Shown piece after piece: positions 38,539 to 50,412 of a DNA stretch of 64,000 nucleotides. The stretch lies in assembly GCF_003576645.1 (NCBI RefSeq), contig NC_044930.1, positions 9,542,500 through 9,606,499 of the forward strand, in the 5' to 3' direction. The stretch's first letter is position 1. Each line of letters begins with the position of its first letter. Position numbers and translations under genes: made by a program. The notes beneath the pieces are model-generated. The model was not told the DNA's origin. It searched no databases and saw only the letters and a list, made by a program, of their open reading frames with translations. This DNA is from Ipomoea triloba. Its lineage: Eukaryota > Streptophyta > Magnoliopsida > Solanales > Convolvulaceae.

Positions 38539-41035
38539 ATGAGCAATGCCATGGCGTCTCATATTGGCGACAATCCACAGGAACAAACTTCAACAAATGA
38601 GAAGGTTTGTGCTCATTCTTTTACAAATGTTCGAGACCTTATGGTCAAGCAAATACTAACCTTTGATTTTATGTTCAAATGTCAGAGATTTGACCTCACT
38701 CTCTGAATTTTATAGTAAATTTTCAATATAATAAAATCATTTATCATTTGACGAGAAAATAAAACTTTTATTAATTGAGTATTGTGAATTGACTAATCTC
38801 ACCCTACGTTACAAAAATAAAATTAAAAAAAATCATATATTATCATATTAGATGGTGAAAAAAAATATTGGTCATGTAGCTTGATCCATATTAAAATCAT
38901 TAGTTTAGTTTGTATGTAGGAGTGGTAAACAAAAGCAATTATGTTTGCTAAGCACCTTGTGCTCAGTCACAAGATTGAACCTCATACTCAATTCAATCAT
39001 CGACTATAATAGTTATTGATTCTAACAACTAAATTGGGTATATCGACAACATATATATATATATATGAACGGGTTTAGGCGTGGAATAGGTATCAGGTGC
39101 GGTTGTGCAGTTAGATCTGAGTCGTTGATCAAATCTAGATCAACGGCTCAAATCAATGAAAATTAAAATAAAAAAAAAACACGCGTCTGGAAGGAATAAG
39201 CATAAGTTAAAAATGGCGCACCTTAAGAGATAAAACACACGCACCTTAAGTATTAAAACAATGCACCTTAAGTGTTAAAATAATGGCGCATCATAAGTAT
39301 TAACATAGCGCACCTTCAGTTTATAACAATGACGCACCTTAAGGGATAGAAACACACACTTTAAGGGTTAGACCAATGCACCTTAAGTATACAAACTACG
39401 CACCTTAAGCACACAAATAAATAAGCACTTTAAGAACACAAATCACGCACCTAATGTTTTTAAATGATGCACTTTAAGTACATAAACCACACACCTTAAA
39501 CATTAAAATCACGCACCTTAAGTACACAAACCACGCACCTTAATTATACAAATCACACAGCTTAAGCACACAAACCACGCACCTTAAGCACAAAACCAGG
39601 CGGAAAATCACCAACCTTAAATTTGACATAGATGCAAAATTTAGGAACAAAATTCTATATATATATATACACTTTGAACTCTAATACTGACTACAATTCA
39701 TCAACGTAACAGGAAGACATGGAGGGAGCAAACTGCGAACCATTAAGAATCGTTTCGGAAAAGCTTAAAAATGTAAAAAAATTATCTCCAGAAGCATGTA
39801 TATTTAAAGTGCACGAGAGGCTGCGTAAAACAAACCCAGAGGCTTATACACCTTTGACAATATCCATCGGGCCTTACCATCATGGGAAGCCGGAGTTGAG
39901 GAAGATGGAAATGTTGAAGGAATTGTATACAGAGTCCCTTTTAAACGAAGCAGAAGGAGTGGGTGTGGAGGAGTGTTGGAAGAAATTAAAGGAGTTGGAA
40001 GGCAGAGCTGAGAGGTATTATGGTGATGAGATAGAAAAAGAAGTTAGTGGGGATGAATTCGTAAAGATGTTATTGCTTGATGGTTGCTTTATAGTGGAAT
40101 TTGTTAGTAGATCATTTCTTCGAGTGCTTGGCGGAGGACAAGAATACAAGGATGATCCCATTTTCATGATTAAAGGGATGGTAGGTAATATTGTTCGTGA
40201 CATGTTGCTCCTGGAAAACCAACTCCCCTTCTTTGTTCTGCAAGCACTCTATGACATGCTGATTAAACCTGTCAACCTAGAATTCTCAGAGATGGTGAAA
40301 ATTGCATTTCGGAGTCAGATAACAAAGGGGATGAAAATTATCTCCCTACTCAATACTGAGCTCAACCCCCAAGAGATAAAGCATTTACTTCAGATAGTGC
40401 ACATTCTCTGCCAACCCCAACCACAACAAAGTACAGAAGATCATGAGGTTGAATTATGCAGTATACGTACTGCAAGTGAGCTTCAAGAAGCTGGAGTTCA
40501 CTTCAAAAAGGTTGGCAAGATTAGTAACACCTCTTCTGATGAAACCATAAGTCTATTTGATATAAAGTTCAATCACGGAGGCGTATTAGAGATCCCCTCT
40601 TTCGCTCTCTATGATTCAACAGAAACATTCTTAAGAAATCTCATTGCTTACGAGCAACATTCGCAGGATGTGTATCCCATGTATTTCACAGATTATGCCA
40701 AGTTCATGGATGATCTTATTAATACAGAGAAGGATGTCAACTTACTTCGTCTTAAAGATGTTTTTATAAATGGACTGGGAGATGACAAAGAAGTGACTTG
40801 TCTTTTTAATAACCTTTGCAAAGAGGTTACGTATCACAGTGGAGACTTCTATTACAGTGATGTGTACAAAGAATTGGATCGACATTGCAAAAAATCCTGG
40901 AATGCGGCGATGGCAAAACTAAGACGCGATTATTTTAACAGTCCATGGGCAGGGATTTCTACCTTTGCTGCTATACTGCTTCTTTCGCTCGCTATTGCAC
41001 AGACTGTCCTATCTGCGCTTCAACTGCATAAGTAA
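38539..41035 (+). CDS. DUF247 (UPF0481) membrane-anchored protein, copy 3 (short)
   Basis: Exons 38539-38604 and 39713-41035, phase-0 intron 38605-39712, predicted 462 aa. Exon 2 starts GAAGACATGGAGG, lacking the four codons AKDT/AMI-type found in the others, but the frame is kept. The motifs are EACIFKVHERLRKT, SIGPYHHGKPEL, LLLDGCFIVEFV, DMLLLENQLPFFVL, ELQEAGVHFKKV, FDIKFNHGGVLEIPSF, FMDDLINTEKDVNLLRL, ELDRHCKKSWN and the C-terminal membrane segment. It lacks the whole cysteine/glycine linker module; QPQPQQSTEDHEVEL joins directly where gene 4 has QPQ, the module, then EQPQQSTDVHEVEL. A deletion between the CCCCAACC-type repeats explains this. The compact form is closest in length to typical DUF247 proteins. 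Confidence 0.9.
39051..39670. mobile_element. (TA)n-bounded element with CACCTTAAG repeats in the gene 3 intron
   Basis: (TA)n tracts at about 39051-39066 and 39656-39670 bound a noncoding element. It has TCAACGGCTCAAATC followed by some 20 imperfect units of the type ACGCACCTTAAGYACACAAA. Same family as 37280-37921 and, inverted, 53580-53960. Confidence 0.6.
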
Positions 41036-41477
41036 TTTCATCAATCCAATAAGCTATCTAGTGTGTTACGTTGTTAGAATTGAATGTTAGAATAGAATGT
41101 ATGTATGTATATTTTCAAGTGGTTTATGCAATGAATTATTATTATTATATTGCACTCGCGTTGATAGCAATCAAAACTAAGACATGATTATTTTCACTTC
41201 ACACTCCATAGATTATCACAACTAACCATGTAATTTTTCACATAATCTTATTATAATGATTGATGTGTATTATTTGTAGTTGTGTTTGTACTAGCAAAAG
41301 CAAGCAACTCTCCATCTTACTTTTCTAACCCTGGGCTCATTATCAAATAAGTTGAGAGGTGCAAGCATTATATTTAGCAATTCAAACAAATTCTTAATAA
41401 TCACTTCATTCAAGGGAGCTATCAACTAGCTATTTTAGTTGTCAAACGACCCTTATAGTCTATCTGCATGTATGCAT

Positions 41478-41830
41478 GAAAATACTTTGTTGCACCAGCA
41501 ATTGTTATACTATGGAACAGTATTCACCTTGTATTGTAGACTCTGGTTATGTGTCTATAGTTAATGAATTATGTGCAATGGAACAGGATTCACCTAGAAA
41601 ATACTTTGTTGAACCAGCAATTCTTATACTATGGAACATGATTCACCTTGTGTTGTGGACTCTGGTTATGTGTCTACAGTTAATGAATTATGTGCAATGG
41701 AATAGGATTCATCTAGAAAATACTTTGTTGAACCAGCAATTGTTATACTATGGAACAAGATTCACATTGTATTATGGACTCTGGTTATGTGTCTACAATT
41801 AATGAATTATGTGCTTGCAATTAACATATG
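41478..41830. repeat. Three tandem ~118-bp units after gene 3
   Basis: Each unit starts GAAAATACTTTGTTG and includes CCAGCAATTSTTATACTATG and GACTCTGGTTATGTGTCTA. Starts are near 41478, 41597 and 41715. The paralogous flank of gene 1 has one unit near 8030. Confidence 0.8.
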
Positions 41831-42419
41831 TATCTCCAATTTACTTATAGGTACATAATCTATTAATTAAATGCGCATAATATGTATGTTAACTCGTATT
41901 ATTTTGCATTAGAGTCAACAAAATAAAATGCACCCCTCATCGAGTCGTCGATATGATAATTTGCCTGTGAACCCGGGCCACCTAAAGGTTAATCTGAATC
42001 CCCATAGAACCATCAAAGCTTCAAAGGACAATAGAACCCCATAAAAAATGGGTTGGTATGCCAAACTCGCCAACCCACCAACCTACTTTTAATTTTAATA
42101 TTTCAAAAATAAACTTATTTTTGAACCTTTAACCTCAACTTAAGTGGGTGGGAAGTTTGATTTTTTCAGGTTGATTTGGGTTTGGTTTTGAGAAAAATGA
42201 AATTATTCGGTTTTCATTTTTAGTTTAGTTCAATTTGAAAGAGTTTAGTTTCAACCTAGATCTGGTTTGATTCGGGTTCGATTTTGAAAAAATGAAATCA
42301 TTGCCGTTTGGTGAAGGGTGAATGAGTCCATTTCACTCAACCATACTCTCCAAGTTACAATAAGTCAACGAACAATGCATATTTTAAATTTCTCAATTTA
42401 AAATAAGTCCAAACTAATA

Positions 42420-44090
42420 ACAAAGAACAATTGTGAAATTTTTCCATGAGCACAAGTAGGTTCATGGTTGATAAGTGCAAAAGATGCCATCTTTACAAGG
42501 TCATTCTTGGATCATCTAGTGCACATTTGATGGCTTTTATGTTTGATTTGACCCTTAATTGCGTTAGAATGCTTGTTATTGCCATCGGACCCCGTTCCAC
42601 GCTTTGTTAATTGTTTTGTAGGTAAAAAGATGTGCAAAAAGGTGGAAAATGGCTTTGATTTCGGGGAAGAACTCACAAGCGGAGTTGGAGTGCAAAATAG
42701 GCCTTGGACGCGCCCATGGACGCGCGTCCAAGGTGGCGTCCAAAGTTGAGCTCTCTGAAGTTTCAAAGCAGGATGCAGGTCTGCCTTGGACGCGCGTCCA
42801 AGGTGGCGTCCATCAGACTCCTCTCTGAAGTTTCAAGTCTGGACGCGATTAACCGCTTGGACGCGCCCATGGACGCGCGTCCAGCCTGGCGTCCATCGCG
42901 ATTTTTACTCCCTATTTAAGATATTTTGGCGGAAAAGAAAGGGGATATCTCAATTCATCCACCATTCCACACCATAGACTTTCTCTCTCTAGGATTAGCC
43001 TAGAGAGATCTCTCCCAATTCACTCCACATTGCAATTCATAGGTTTAGATTAGGATTAGAGAAGAATTCCATTGTTGCAAGATTGTGATCAACATTCAAG
43101 TTCAATTTCGAGCTAAGTCTTCATTTTAATTTCTTGTCATTACTTTTGTATTTTGCTATTTCAATTCCAAGTATGATTAGTTAGTTCATTGTGGATTTGG
43201 ATTGAGCAATTTTGTATGGATATTCTTGAGCTTTGAATTGATCAATTAGGTTTTGCAATTGCTTGATTATGAGTTTGATTGTGTGAGTGGTGATCTACTT
43301 TGACTCTTGTGTAGGAGTGATCAACCTATATGAGAGGTGTTTGGAGAAGGAGTCTCACCTACGAGAGTAGGGTTACTCCTTAGCCTAGCCTAGCACGTTT
43401 CCTTCCCGCCTTCGAGAGAAGGGGGATTGGAAGGCAAATAGCACACCATGTGTTCGATAATTTGCCTCACCTAGCCTAGTTGCCATGAGAATGGGACTAT
43501 GGACTAGATGATAGGCCAATGACCACGAGAGTGGCGTTGGCATAGTTGCCTTGCCTCATTTTCATTATCTAAGTGTTGCTAGCCTAATATCTTAGGAAAT
43601 CAAGGATACCTATATGAGTTGCAATATCCAAATCCTCTTTTCCAATTGATTGTTTCCATTGTTTGCTCCTTATTTTCATTATGTTTAATGCACATTTCTT
43701 ACTATGTTTGGGTTAGCTTTTAAACACTAAACACTCTTGTGCTTAATCCCTTTACCGCTCAAATTCCCTCCTTGCCATCCTTTGAGAACGATACTCGGGA
43801 ACTTCTTCCCGTTTTAACATCTACTTCTTTCCATCCACCGCGAAAACTACATTCATCAATGGTCATGGTTTAAACAGTGGCTCGCTACAAAACTTACAAT
43901 GTCTCTCATTGATATCTGACTTATAGTACAACATACAGCTATTAACACAACAATCAATCTTTTTATGATCGAGCTCAAGCTTTGAATTGAAATCAACTTC
44001 TCTGAATCATAATACCTAAATGGTACTCAATTATCTGGACCCATTATATGCTTATTGTACTCAAATATTTGATCCATTACTAACTATGGA
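42420..44090 (-). pseudogene. CACTA transposase remnant, copy 2, split by a solo LTR
   Basis: Matches 10160-10430 (CCVNSCMLYYKSD...CKFCGE region on minus), but is interrupted by the LTR insertion at 42469-43858; the readable parts are 42420-42463 and 43864-44090. Dead remnant within the duplicated 3' flank. Confidence 0.6.
42469..43858. mobile_element. Solo LTR (1390 bp) nested in the CACTA remnant
   Basis: Begins TGATAAGTGCAAAAG and ends CTACATTCATCA, and is flanked by the exact 5-bp duplication ATGGT (42464-42468 and 43859-43863). Copy 1 at 10195 has the empty site. The interior has repeated TTGGACGCGCGTCCA palindromes and GGTGGCGTCCA (42705-42895), and no coding region. Size and TG...CA ends fit a Ty3-type LTR left by recombination between LTRs. 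Confidence 0.85.
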
Positions 44091-44981
44091 ATGTTAAAAG
44101 TTGCCTTTATATTCATCATCTTCCGTGCATATGTCAACTTTGTTTACCTACCAGTCAATTCGAATTTACCGACCAACATGCGACTGTTTGGCGGAATTTC
44201 CATCCAACATTGTGTGTTGGACGGAATTTTTGTCCAATAGTCGCGTGTTGGACGGGAATTCCATCCAACTTTCCATCCATTTAGATTTAGCGACCGAAAG
44301 TTGGGATTTTTAGCATACTAACATTTGTGTTGGACGAAAATTGCGAGATTTCTAACCGTGAAAATTAGGTTTAGGGAATTATGAGATTGTGTGTGTGTGT
44401 GTATAGGATTGCAACCAATCGCAGCGCGCCACGAGTCCATATGTAGTTGTACCTAAGGTTATAACTAGGTGCATTTAGGTGCATGAATGTTAACAAGGTA
44501 AATTACTTGCATTTGTAAGTGAAAATAGGTGCACAAGTGCATGTAAAATGTATTGTAAAATGTGCATTGAGCATCAATACTAAGTACACCTAATGCTATA
44601 AATAGTTGCACCTAATGGTATAATTAGTTGCACCTAGGTGCACGAATGTTAATAAGGTAAATTACTTGCACTTGTAAGTGAAAATATGTGCACTTTCGTT
44701 ATGTTTTTTAAATAGGATTTCCTCCGCTTAATGGATAACCATATGCTACCAATGGAGAATTTATTCTCATCTTCAATTGAGGTAATTGGATTTGCACCAA
44801 TGGAAACCATAAACTTTATACACAATAGAGGGATATGATAGAGTTTAATAATGAGTGGAGTTCCTTCTTCCATTCTATCCCATTCACTCAGATACTGACC
44901 ATTTATACTGGAAAAGTTCTTTTTTTTTTTCTTTTGTTATGTGCCAGCTGATAATCTAAACGAGTCGCACATACACCCTAG

Positions 44982-45006
44982 NNNNNNNNNNNNNNNNNNN
45001 NNNNNN
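44982..45006. other. Assembly gap (25 N)
   Basis: Run of 25 N inside the plastid insert; the true length and content are unknown. Confidence 0.99.
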
Positions 45007-45193
45007 GCTCATCGGGATAGGGATAGGCAAAAGAGAGATTTTCGTCGGTTGTGGATCATGAAGCCAAAGCTCTTTTTTCCTGTTGAGTCATAGTTCGAGT
45101 AAGCCTTGAATGAGCCCCTCGAAAACTTGATGCAAAGAAATGCATTTTTGTTCGGCGTCTCCGAGCTATATATCCCCGTTTAATTCTGGTCAT
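45007..45193 (-). pseudogene. rpl20: Plastid rpl20 fragment with an internal inversion
   Basis: On minus from 45193 the start of plastid ribosomal protein L20 reads [15 protein letters not shown]..., about 45 codons to TGA at 45058-45056. The next rpl20 segment is instead found on the plus strand at 45007-45057 (AHRDRDRQKRDFRRLWI), so the gene was broken and its continuation inverted. The rest of rpl20 is missing or in the gap. This is a non-functional nuclear copy. Confidence 0.8.
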
Positions 45194-46634
45194 GGAATAA
45201 ATGAAACTTTTTCGAATAACTCATTTTTTCTTTCTTTCAGCTATTCTTTTATTTACTCTGTCTTCTATTACTATAACTAACAAAAACTAACAAAACGGAT
45301 TTCTCCAATGTATAAAATAAAAATTCCAATGGCTTTTGCTACTATAACCTTCCCAACCACGATTTTTCTTTTTTTGTTTAGGTATTTTACCACGAAACAA
45401 GAATAAGAAAGACATAAGAAATTTTATTTTCCTATAAAAAATAGAGTAAAAAAAATAAATAAATAAAACTAGATAAAGAAATAGTGGGGTTCCTTCGTTT
45501 CTATGGTTACTTCTGAAACGGTGAGGTCTTCTCTATACACCGGAGCCTTTCACTTCATTTAATCAACTAATCAACGTTATTGGGAACTTGTATAGTTCAC
45601 ATTCTTTGGCTCTACCCATGAATTTTCCAGTAATAGGTCTTTCACAACGAGATCTACTTATAAAGTAACGGTATTTAAGTATGAAAGTTAGCTGGGGTAG
45701 CTGGCCCTGTTAGTCCGTTCTTGCCAGAGTGGGAGCCTAATCGTTATGTTTTTTAAATAGGATTTCCTCCGCTTAATGGATAACCATTTGCTACCAATGG
45801 AGAATTTATTCTCATCTTCAATTGAGGTAATTGGATTTGCACCAATGGAAACCATAAACTTTATACACAATAGAGGGATATGATAGAGTTTAATAATGAG
45901 TGGAGTTCCTTCTTCCATTCTATCCCATTCACTCAGATATTGACCATTTATACTGGAAAAGTTCTTTTTTTTTCTTTTGTTATGTGCCAGCTGATAATCT
46001 AAACGAGTCGCACATACACCCTAGTATATGTTCCTGTAAGTGATTTTACTTGCACTTATTACTTGCAAATGTGCACCAAATACTTGCCTTATAACACATT
46101 TACTTGAACCAAAGATCGAGATATTTATGAAAATGCCACCGCGTCGTTTTTTTAAAATTACATCTCATTTGTTGATCTGGACACGTGGACGATTGTGGAT
46201 CGTTCTTATTTCTCTCCTAGGCACCCGTTCTCATTAGAGTGCGCCCCTATATATATATATAATCGAATCGAACCAAAATCATTCAATTTGGTTTATAGAA
46301 TATAAAATTGATCAATTTTTAATAATAAAACAAAATCAAACGATTGTGACGATATAAATGCTACTAATTAAAGAGTATTTTATGAAAAGAGTAACAAGGT
46401 AAGAAGACAATACTATTACCTTCTTCTTAACTTGTGAAAAGAAGGCAATGCAATTGCCTTTCTTTGTGGCATTCTCGGTTAAAGAAAAAGAAAATAAAAG
46501 AAGGTACTCCCATTACCTTCTTTTCAAATAGGATTTTGAAAAGAAGGTAATGACATTGGTACTTTACATATTTTTGTCTAGGGTTTTTAATTGACACATT
46601 TTTATCCAAATGATGTCAAATTCACACATTTAAA

Positions 46635-47127
46635 GCAATGATTCGAAGAGGAAAGATTAAAAATGTAAATAAAACAATTATCATATTCAGAGGCATGTAT
46701 ATCCAAAGCGTAAAACAAACCAAGAGGCTTATACACCTTTCGCAATTTCCATCGGGCCTTACCATCATGGGAAGTCGGAATTGAGGAAGATGGAGAGGTT
46801 GAAGCAATTGTATACACAGTCCTTTTTAAAAGAACACAAGGAGAACTTGGTTATGGAGGAGTGTTGGAAGAAATTAAAGGATTTGAAAGGCAGAGCGTAC
46901 AGTTATTAAATAATGGGCAGATTCAGCAGCAGGGGGAGACATGTTCTTCTTGCTGCTTTTGGAAACAACCACAAGAAGGCGGAGGCGGCGGCTCTGATAT
47001 TGAATCTCGTAGTCTTAGTAACGGAGAGGGTAAGCATAGGCATAGGCATTGCACATGTTTATTTGCAAGTTTTGGGAACAAAGTTCAATCACGGCGTATT
47101 AGAGATCCCCTCTTTTGCTCTCCTTTT
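46635..47127 (+). pseudogene. DUF247 pseudogene, copy 5 (internally deleted)
   Basis: The sequence is homologous to the second exon of the intact genes but in shifting frames. It holds the EACIFKV region near 46690, the SIGPYHHGKPEL region near 46755, ECWKKLKDLKGRA near 46858, then jumps to the linker NNGQIQQQ...CSSCCFWKQPQ (46910-46985). It jumps again from a phenylalanine-glycine stretch to FNHGVLEIPSF (about 47085). Everything C-terminal, including the membrane segment, is lost where the LINE begins. No exon 1 was seen. It is not translatable as a DUF247 protein. Confidence 0.85.
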
Positions 47128-49578
47128 TTTTTCAAATGGAAAGGGGGAAACCCGAATTACATAGCCCTCTAGGCTCAAATATTTAACCAAAGCGCGCGCC
47201 ATTGGGGAATGCCCAACACGTCGTCGTTCAGAATACCACATATTTCTACTGTGGGAGACAACAAAATATGCATTCCTTTGGAAAGGCGGGTCGCCATTCT
47301 TGCAAGGAAATCAGCTGCCCGGTTTTGTTCCCGCCTGACAGCCTCAACCTGCCATACTTCAAAACAACGAAGCTTCCTCTTGTAGGCCTCCAAGATGTTA
47401 TGGGCCACCAAAGTTGGAGGTGAATTGCTTTGAATATGGTTGACAATTTCGCTGGCATCGCACTCGAAAGTCACCTTTTGGAAGCCCAAGGCCGCAGCGA
47501 GTTGGATCCCTTTCAAAAGTACCCAGGCTTCGGCTCCGGTAGCATCTCGAATTAAGCCCCCTCTTCCAGCCCTGTTGATGCCCGGGTTGACCGAACCATC
47601 TGTGTTGATTTTCACAAAATCCTCTTACGGTTTTGTCCAGTGAATTAGGCTCCAAGCTGGCTCGGCTTCTGATCTAAAGGTCCCTTTTGCTTGTTCGAAG
47701 GCCTTATGAATTTTCATGGCCTTGGATTTAATCCATTCTAGCTTGAACTGTAGTGGTTTGGTTTCGTTGTTGAAGATGGCGCCGTTTCTCCATTTCCAAA
47801 TCCACCACAGAGCTGTTGCTAAGAACGCGTTATCATTGAGGGGTCACGTGCCATTCCCTTTGCTTGAGATCCCTTCTTCTAGCCATGTGAGAAAGGGGAG
47901 CTGATTGGATCTATAGAATTTTGACGGAGAAATTCCTTTCCAAACTTCCACTACCACTGGGCAGCTCCGCAGGACATGTTCTATGTCTTCCACTATGTTT
48001 GTACATAGCCAACATTTGTCGGAATTGGATAAACCACGTTTGACCCTGTTGAGATTATTCATAATTTTATCATGTTGTACCAACTAGAGGAACATGCGAA
48101 TACGGCTAGGAACTCTAAGCTTCCATATATTATTCCATTTGCCCACTGTTACCATCTCTGTATCTCCTCTTGCTATGTCATATGCTGACTTAACCAAGAA
48201 TGTGCCTGATAGTTCTTTTATCCATCCTATTGAATCTTCTCATGCAGACTCTTCTGTTACTACAAATGCTTCAAGTTTCGATAAGGTCTGTTTTGGTAGC
48301 AAGTGTCTCAGGCTTTCCCATGACCAGCCCCTAGGTGCTACCCAGGCAACCGAATTGGTCTATTCTAAGGGAGGGACTGGACTGGTTGTAGTGTCAAGCA
48401 GTGGCCTGTCTTCGATCCATTTGTCCAACAAGAGGGTTGTATTCCTACCATTTCTAACATGTTTTCTGACTCCTATCTTAAGCAGGGGAACCGCTTTTAG
48501 TATGCCCCTCCATGCATTGGACATATTTGATTTAGGCCTCCATGTTGAGACTTCCAAGGGGTTAAACGTGTATTTGTGCTTGAAGATTTGTGTCCATGCA
48601 ATCATCGTTGTTCAACAATCTCCATCCTAGCTTAGCCATGAATGCAAGATTCATTAAATCAAGTTTGCGAATGCCCAACCCACCTTGAGCCTTTGATTTA
48701 GTGACAGTCTCCCATTTAACAAGGTGGCATTTTCTTTCTCTGTCCTTGTTGCCCCCTAGGAAGCTTCTAATAGTCTTTACTATAGTTTCAATTACTCCTG
48801 CTAGCAACATAGTGGTCTGCATAGTAAAGTATGGAATAGAAGACAACACTGATTTGACCATCACATGTCTCCCTGCTAGTGACAGTGTTTTGGATTTCCA
48901 TCCTATGAGTCTTCCTTTAATCCTTTCAATGACCCCCGTAAATGACTCCTTGTCTAGCCTGCCATGGATGGATGGAACCCCCATGTATCTTCCCAGGTTC
49001 GCCACTTTTGGAATCCCAATTGACTCACTTATAGCTTGCTGAAGTCCTTGAGATGTATTCTTCGAGAAATGTATTGCGGATTTCTGAAAATTCACCTTCT
49101 GCCCTGACGCCGCACAGAAACTCTCCAAGCAATTCTTCATCTCCAATCCTTGCTCGATTGTTGCCTCCTCGAAGAGAACCAAATCGTCTGCAAAAGAAAA
49201 GGTGGGAAATATTAGGGCCGTTTCTCGAAATTTTAATTCCTTTCCATCTACCTGGGACCGCAAAATTTTGTATTATATGACTTAAAAGTTCCATGCATAA
49301 AACAAAGAGTAAAGGGGAAATAGGATCTCCCTATCTGACACCGCGCCCTGGTCTAAACCATTCGGCTCTCTGTCCGTTCCAAAGCACTGCTAGTCTCGAA
49401 GAGGAAAGGCATTCGTTAATGTTTCTTCTCCACACTTGGTTAAAGCCAATGTTTGCGAGGGTGTTGTCAATAAAACTCCAGGACAGTCTATCGTACGCCT
49501 TTTCCAAGTCAACTTTCAAGGTCATCCAACTCGTAGCCCCGCTTTTCTTCTTCATTAAATTGAGTACCTCTTGATAGT
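47124..49578 (-). mobile_element. 5'-truncated LINE (reverse transcriptase, zinc-binding region, RNase H)
   Basis: Read from 49578 downward on minus, in broken frames. Reverse transcriptase pieces are LKVDLEKAYDRLSWSFID (about 49525) and FADDLVLFEEA (about 49190, catalytic DD), followed by GRHVMVKSVLSSIPYFTMQ and a GGLGIRKLDLMNLAFMAKL segment. A zf-RVT-like CWLC...DIEHVLRSCP follows (about 48000). Last is an RNase H domain INTDGSVNPGINRAGRGGLI (47615-47175) with DGS and late DFLARMA. The 3' end carries a short A tail (poly(T) on + at 47124-47132). At least two frameshifts and loss of the endonuclease part make it dead. It abuts the DUF247 pseudogene. Confidence 0.85.
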
Positions 49579-49900
49579 CACTAAAATAAATGTTTGCAAC
49601 TTTGTAAAATCGATAGTCTAAAAACTTGGTCTAAGGTTTCAAAAAAAAAAAATTGATCTAAAAACGATAGTCTAAATAAATACTACATTAATTGGGTTCG
49701 AATTTTTTTAAGTATTCTTAATTCTCTTTTGAGTAACATTGTCTTTGTCTTCATCTTCACTATTTGTCTTCTTCAATTCCTTTCTGTTGGTAGAGTGTTA
49801 TTTGCAATTGGATTATTGTTTGTAGCATAGATGACAACATCGATCATGCAATGAGATTATGATGTAGGAAGCTATGGATTTTCCTTGTTGTGTATATGAT
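49579..49900. mobile_element. Internal Helitron fragment
   Basis: From CTAAAATAAATGTTTGCAAC the sequence aligns with 28449-28720 inside the complete Helitron, same strand. It starts exactly at the broken 5' end of the LINE; no Helitron terminus is present. Confidence 0.6.
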
Positions 49901-50412
49901 TGGACCATAATTTGTTGTACTATAAACTCTTGATCTTGCAAATGTTTATTAATATTTTGCAGTGGTAGTTTGTTCTCCTACATGTCTCATGTGGAAGTAT
50001 TGAATAAAATATTAATATTTATTATATTTGTATAGGTTCATTAGTAGTACCTTTTGTTCTATTTTCATAACTTGTTTACTTGATAGTAACAACAATAACT
50101 CTGCAGATAATTCGAATATTGATGTTACAACATGTCCAGTTTCATCAATAATTTTTACATGCATTTTGCACCTGTTAATTTTCATGTTCGTATTTTTAGA
50201 ATTAGTAGGAATGAGTGTAGTACTTGATTTGTGTGTGTGTTTTTTTTATTGAATTGATATTAACCTTCAAGTTAAATTGTTTTTCATCTTGTGCATAATT
50301 TTAAAAAAAAAAATAGTGACCAAAATTAGGCTTAGAACGAAATTAATTGTAAATTTATATTAGTTCTAATATATTTAATGAATGCACAATAAGTATTTTA
50401 CATACCGGATAA
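49901..50412. other. Intergenic, no gene seen
   Basis: AT-rich sequence without recognised features. Confidence 0.4.

Larger units (their letters stand above)
44697..46024 (-). other. Plastid DNA insert (NUPT): rps12 5' exon end, intron 1, spacer, rpl20
   Basis: On the minus strand, 46024-46014 reads CTAGGGTGTAT, the end of plastid rps12 exon 1. It is followed at 46013 by GTGCGACTCGTTTAGATTAT, the start of its trans-spliced group II intron. The plastid spacer then runs to the rpl20 start at 45193. A second copy of the rps12 end and intron part lies at 44697-44981, same orientation, with at least two base differences (for example CATATGC versus CATTTGC). A 25-N gap separates it from the rest. 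The insert is noncoding in the nucleus. Confidence 0.8.
44460..46240. repeat. GTGCAC-rich host element split by plastid DNA
   Basis: To the left (44460-44696) there are repeats of ATTACTTGCACTTGTAAGTG and TAGTTGCACCTAATG. To the right (46025-46240) the same theme continues, then AATGCCACCGCGTCG and (TA)n near 46248. This resembles the (TA)n-associated elements elsewhere (compare 11555-11860). The plastid insert lies in its middle. Confidence 0.5.

Noticed and set aside
44649..45918. Two nearly identical ~75-aa minus-strand ORFs starting MEEGTPLIIKLYHIP
   Set aside because: Both lie in the plastid rps12 intron sequence of the insert, which is noncoding in plastids. Their identity reflects the duplicated segment.
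47202..49574. Plus-strand ORFs of 60-178 aa across 47.2-49.6 kb
   Set aside because: They are antisense to the LINE reverse transcriptase and RNase H, which match known domains on minus.
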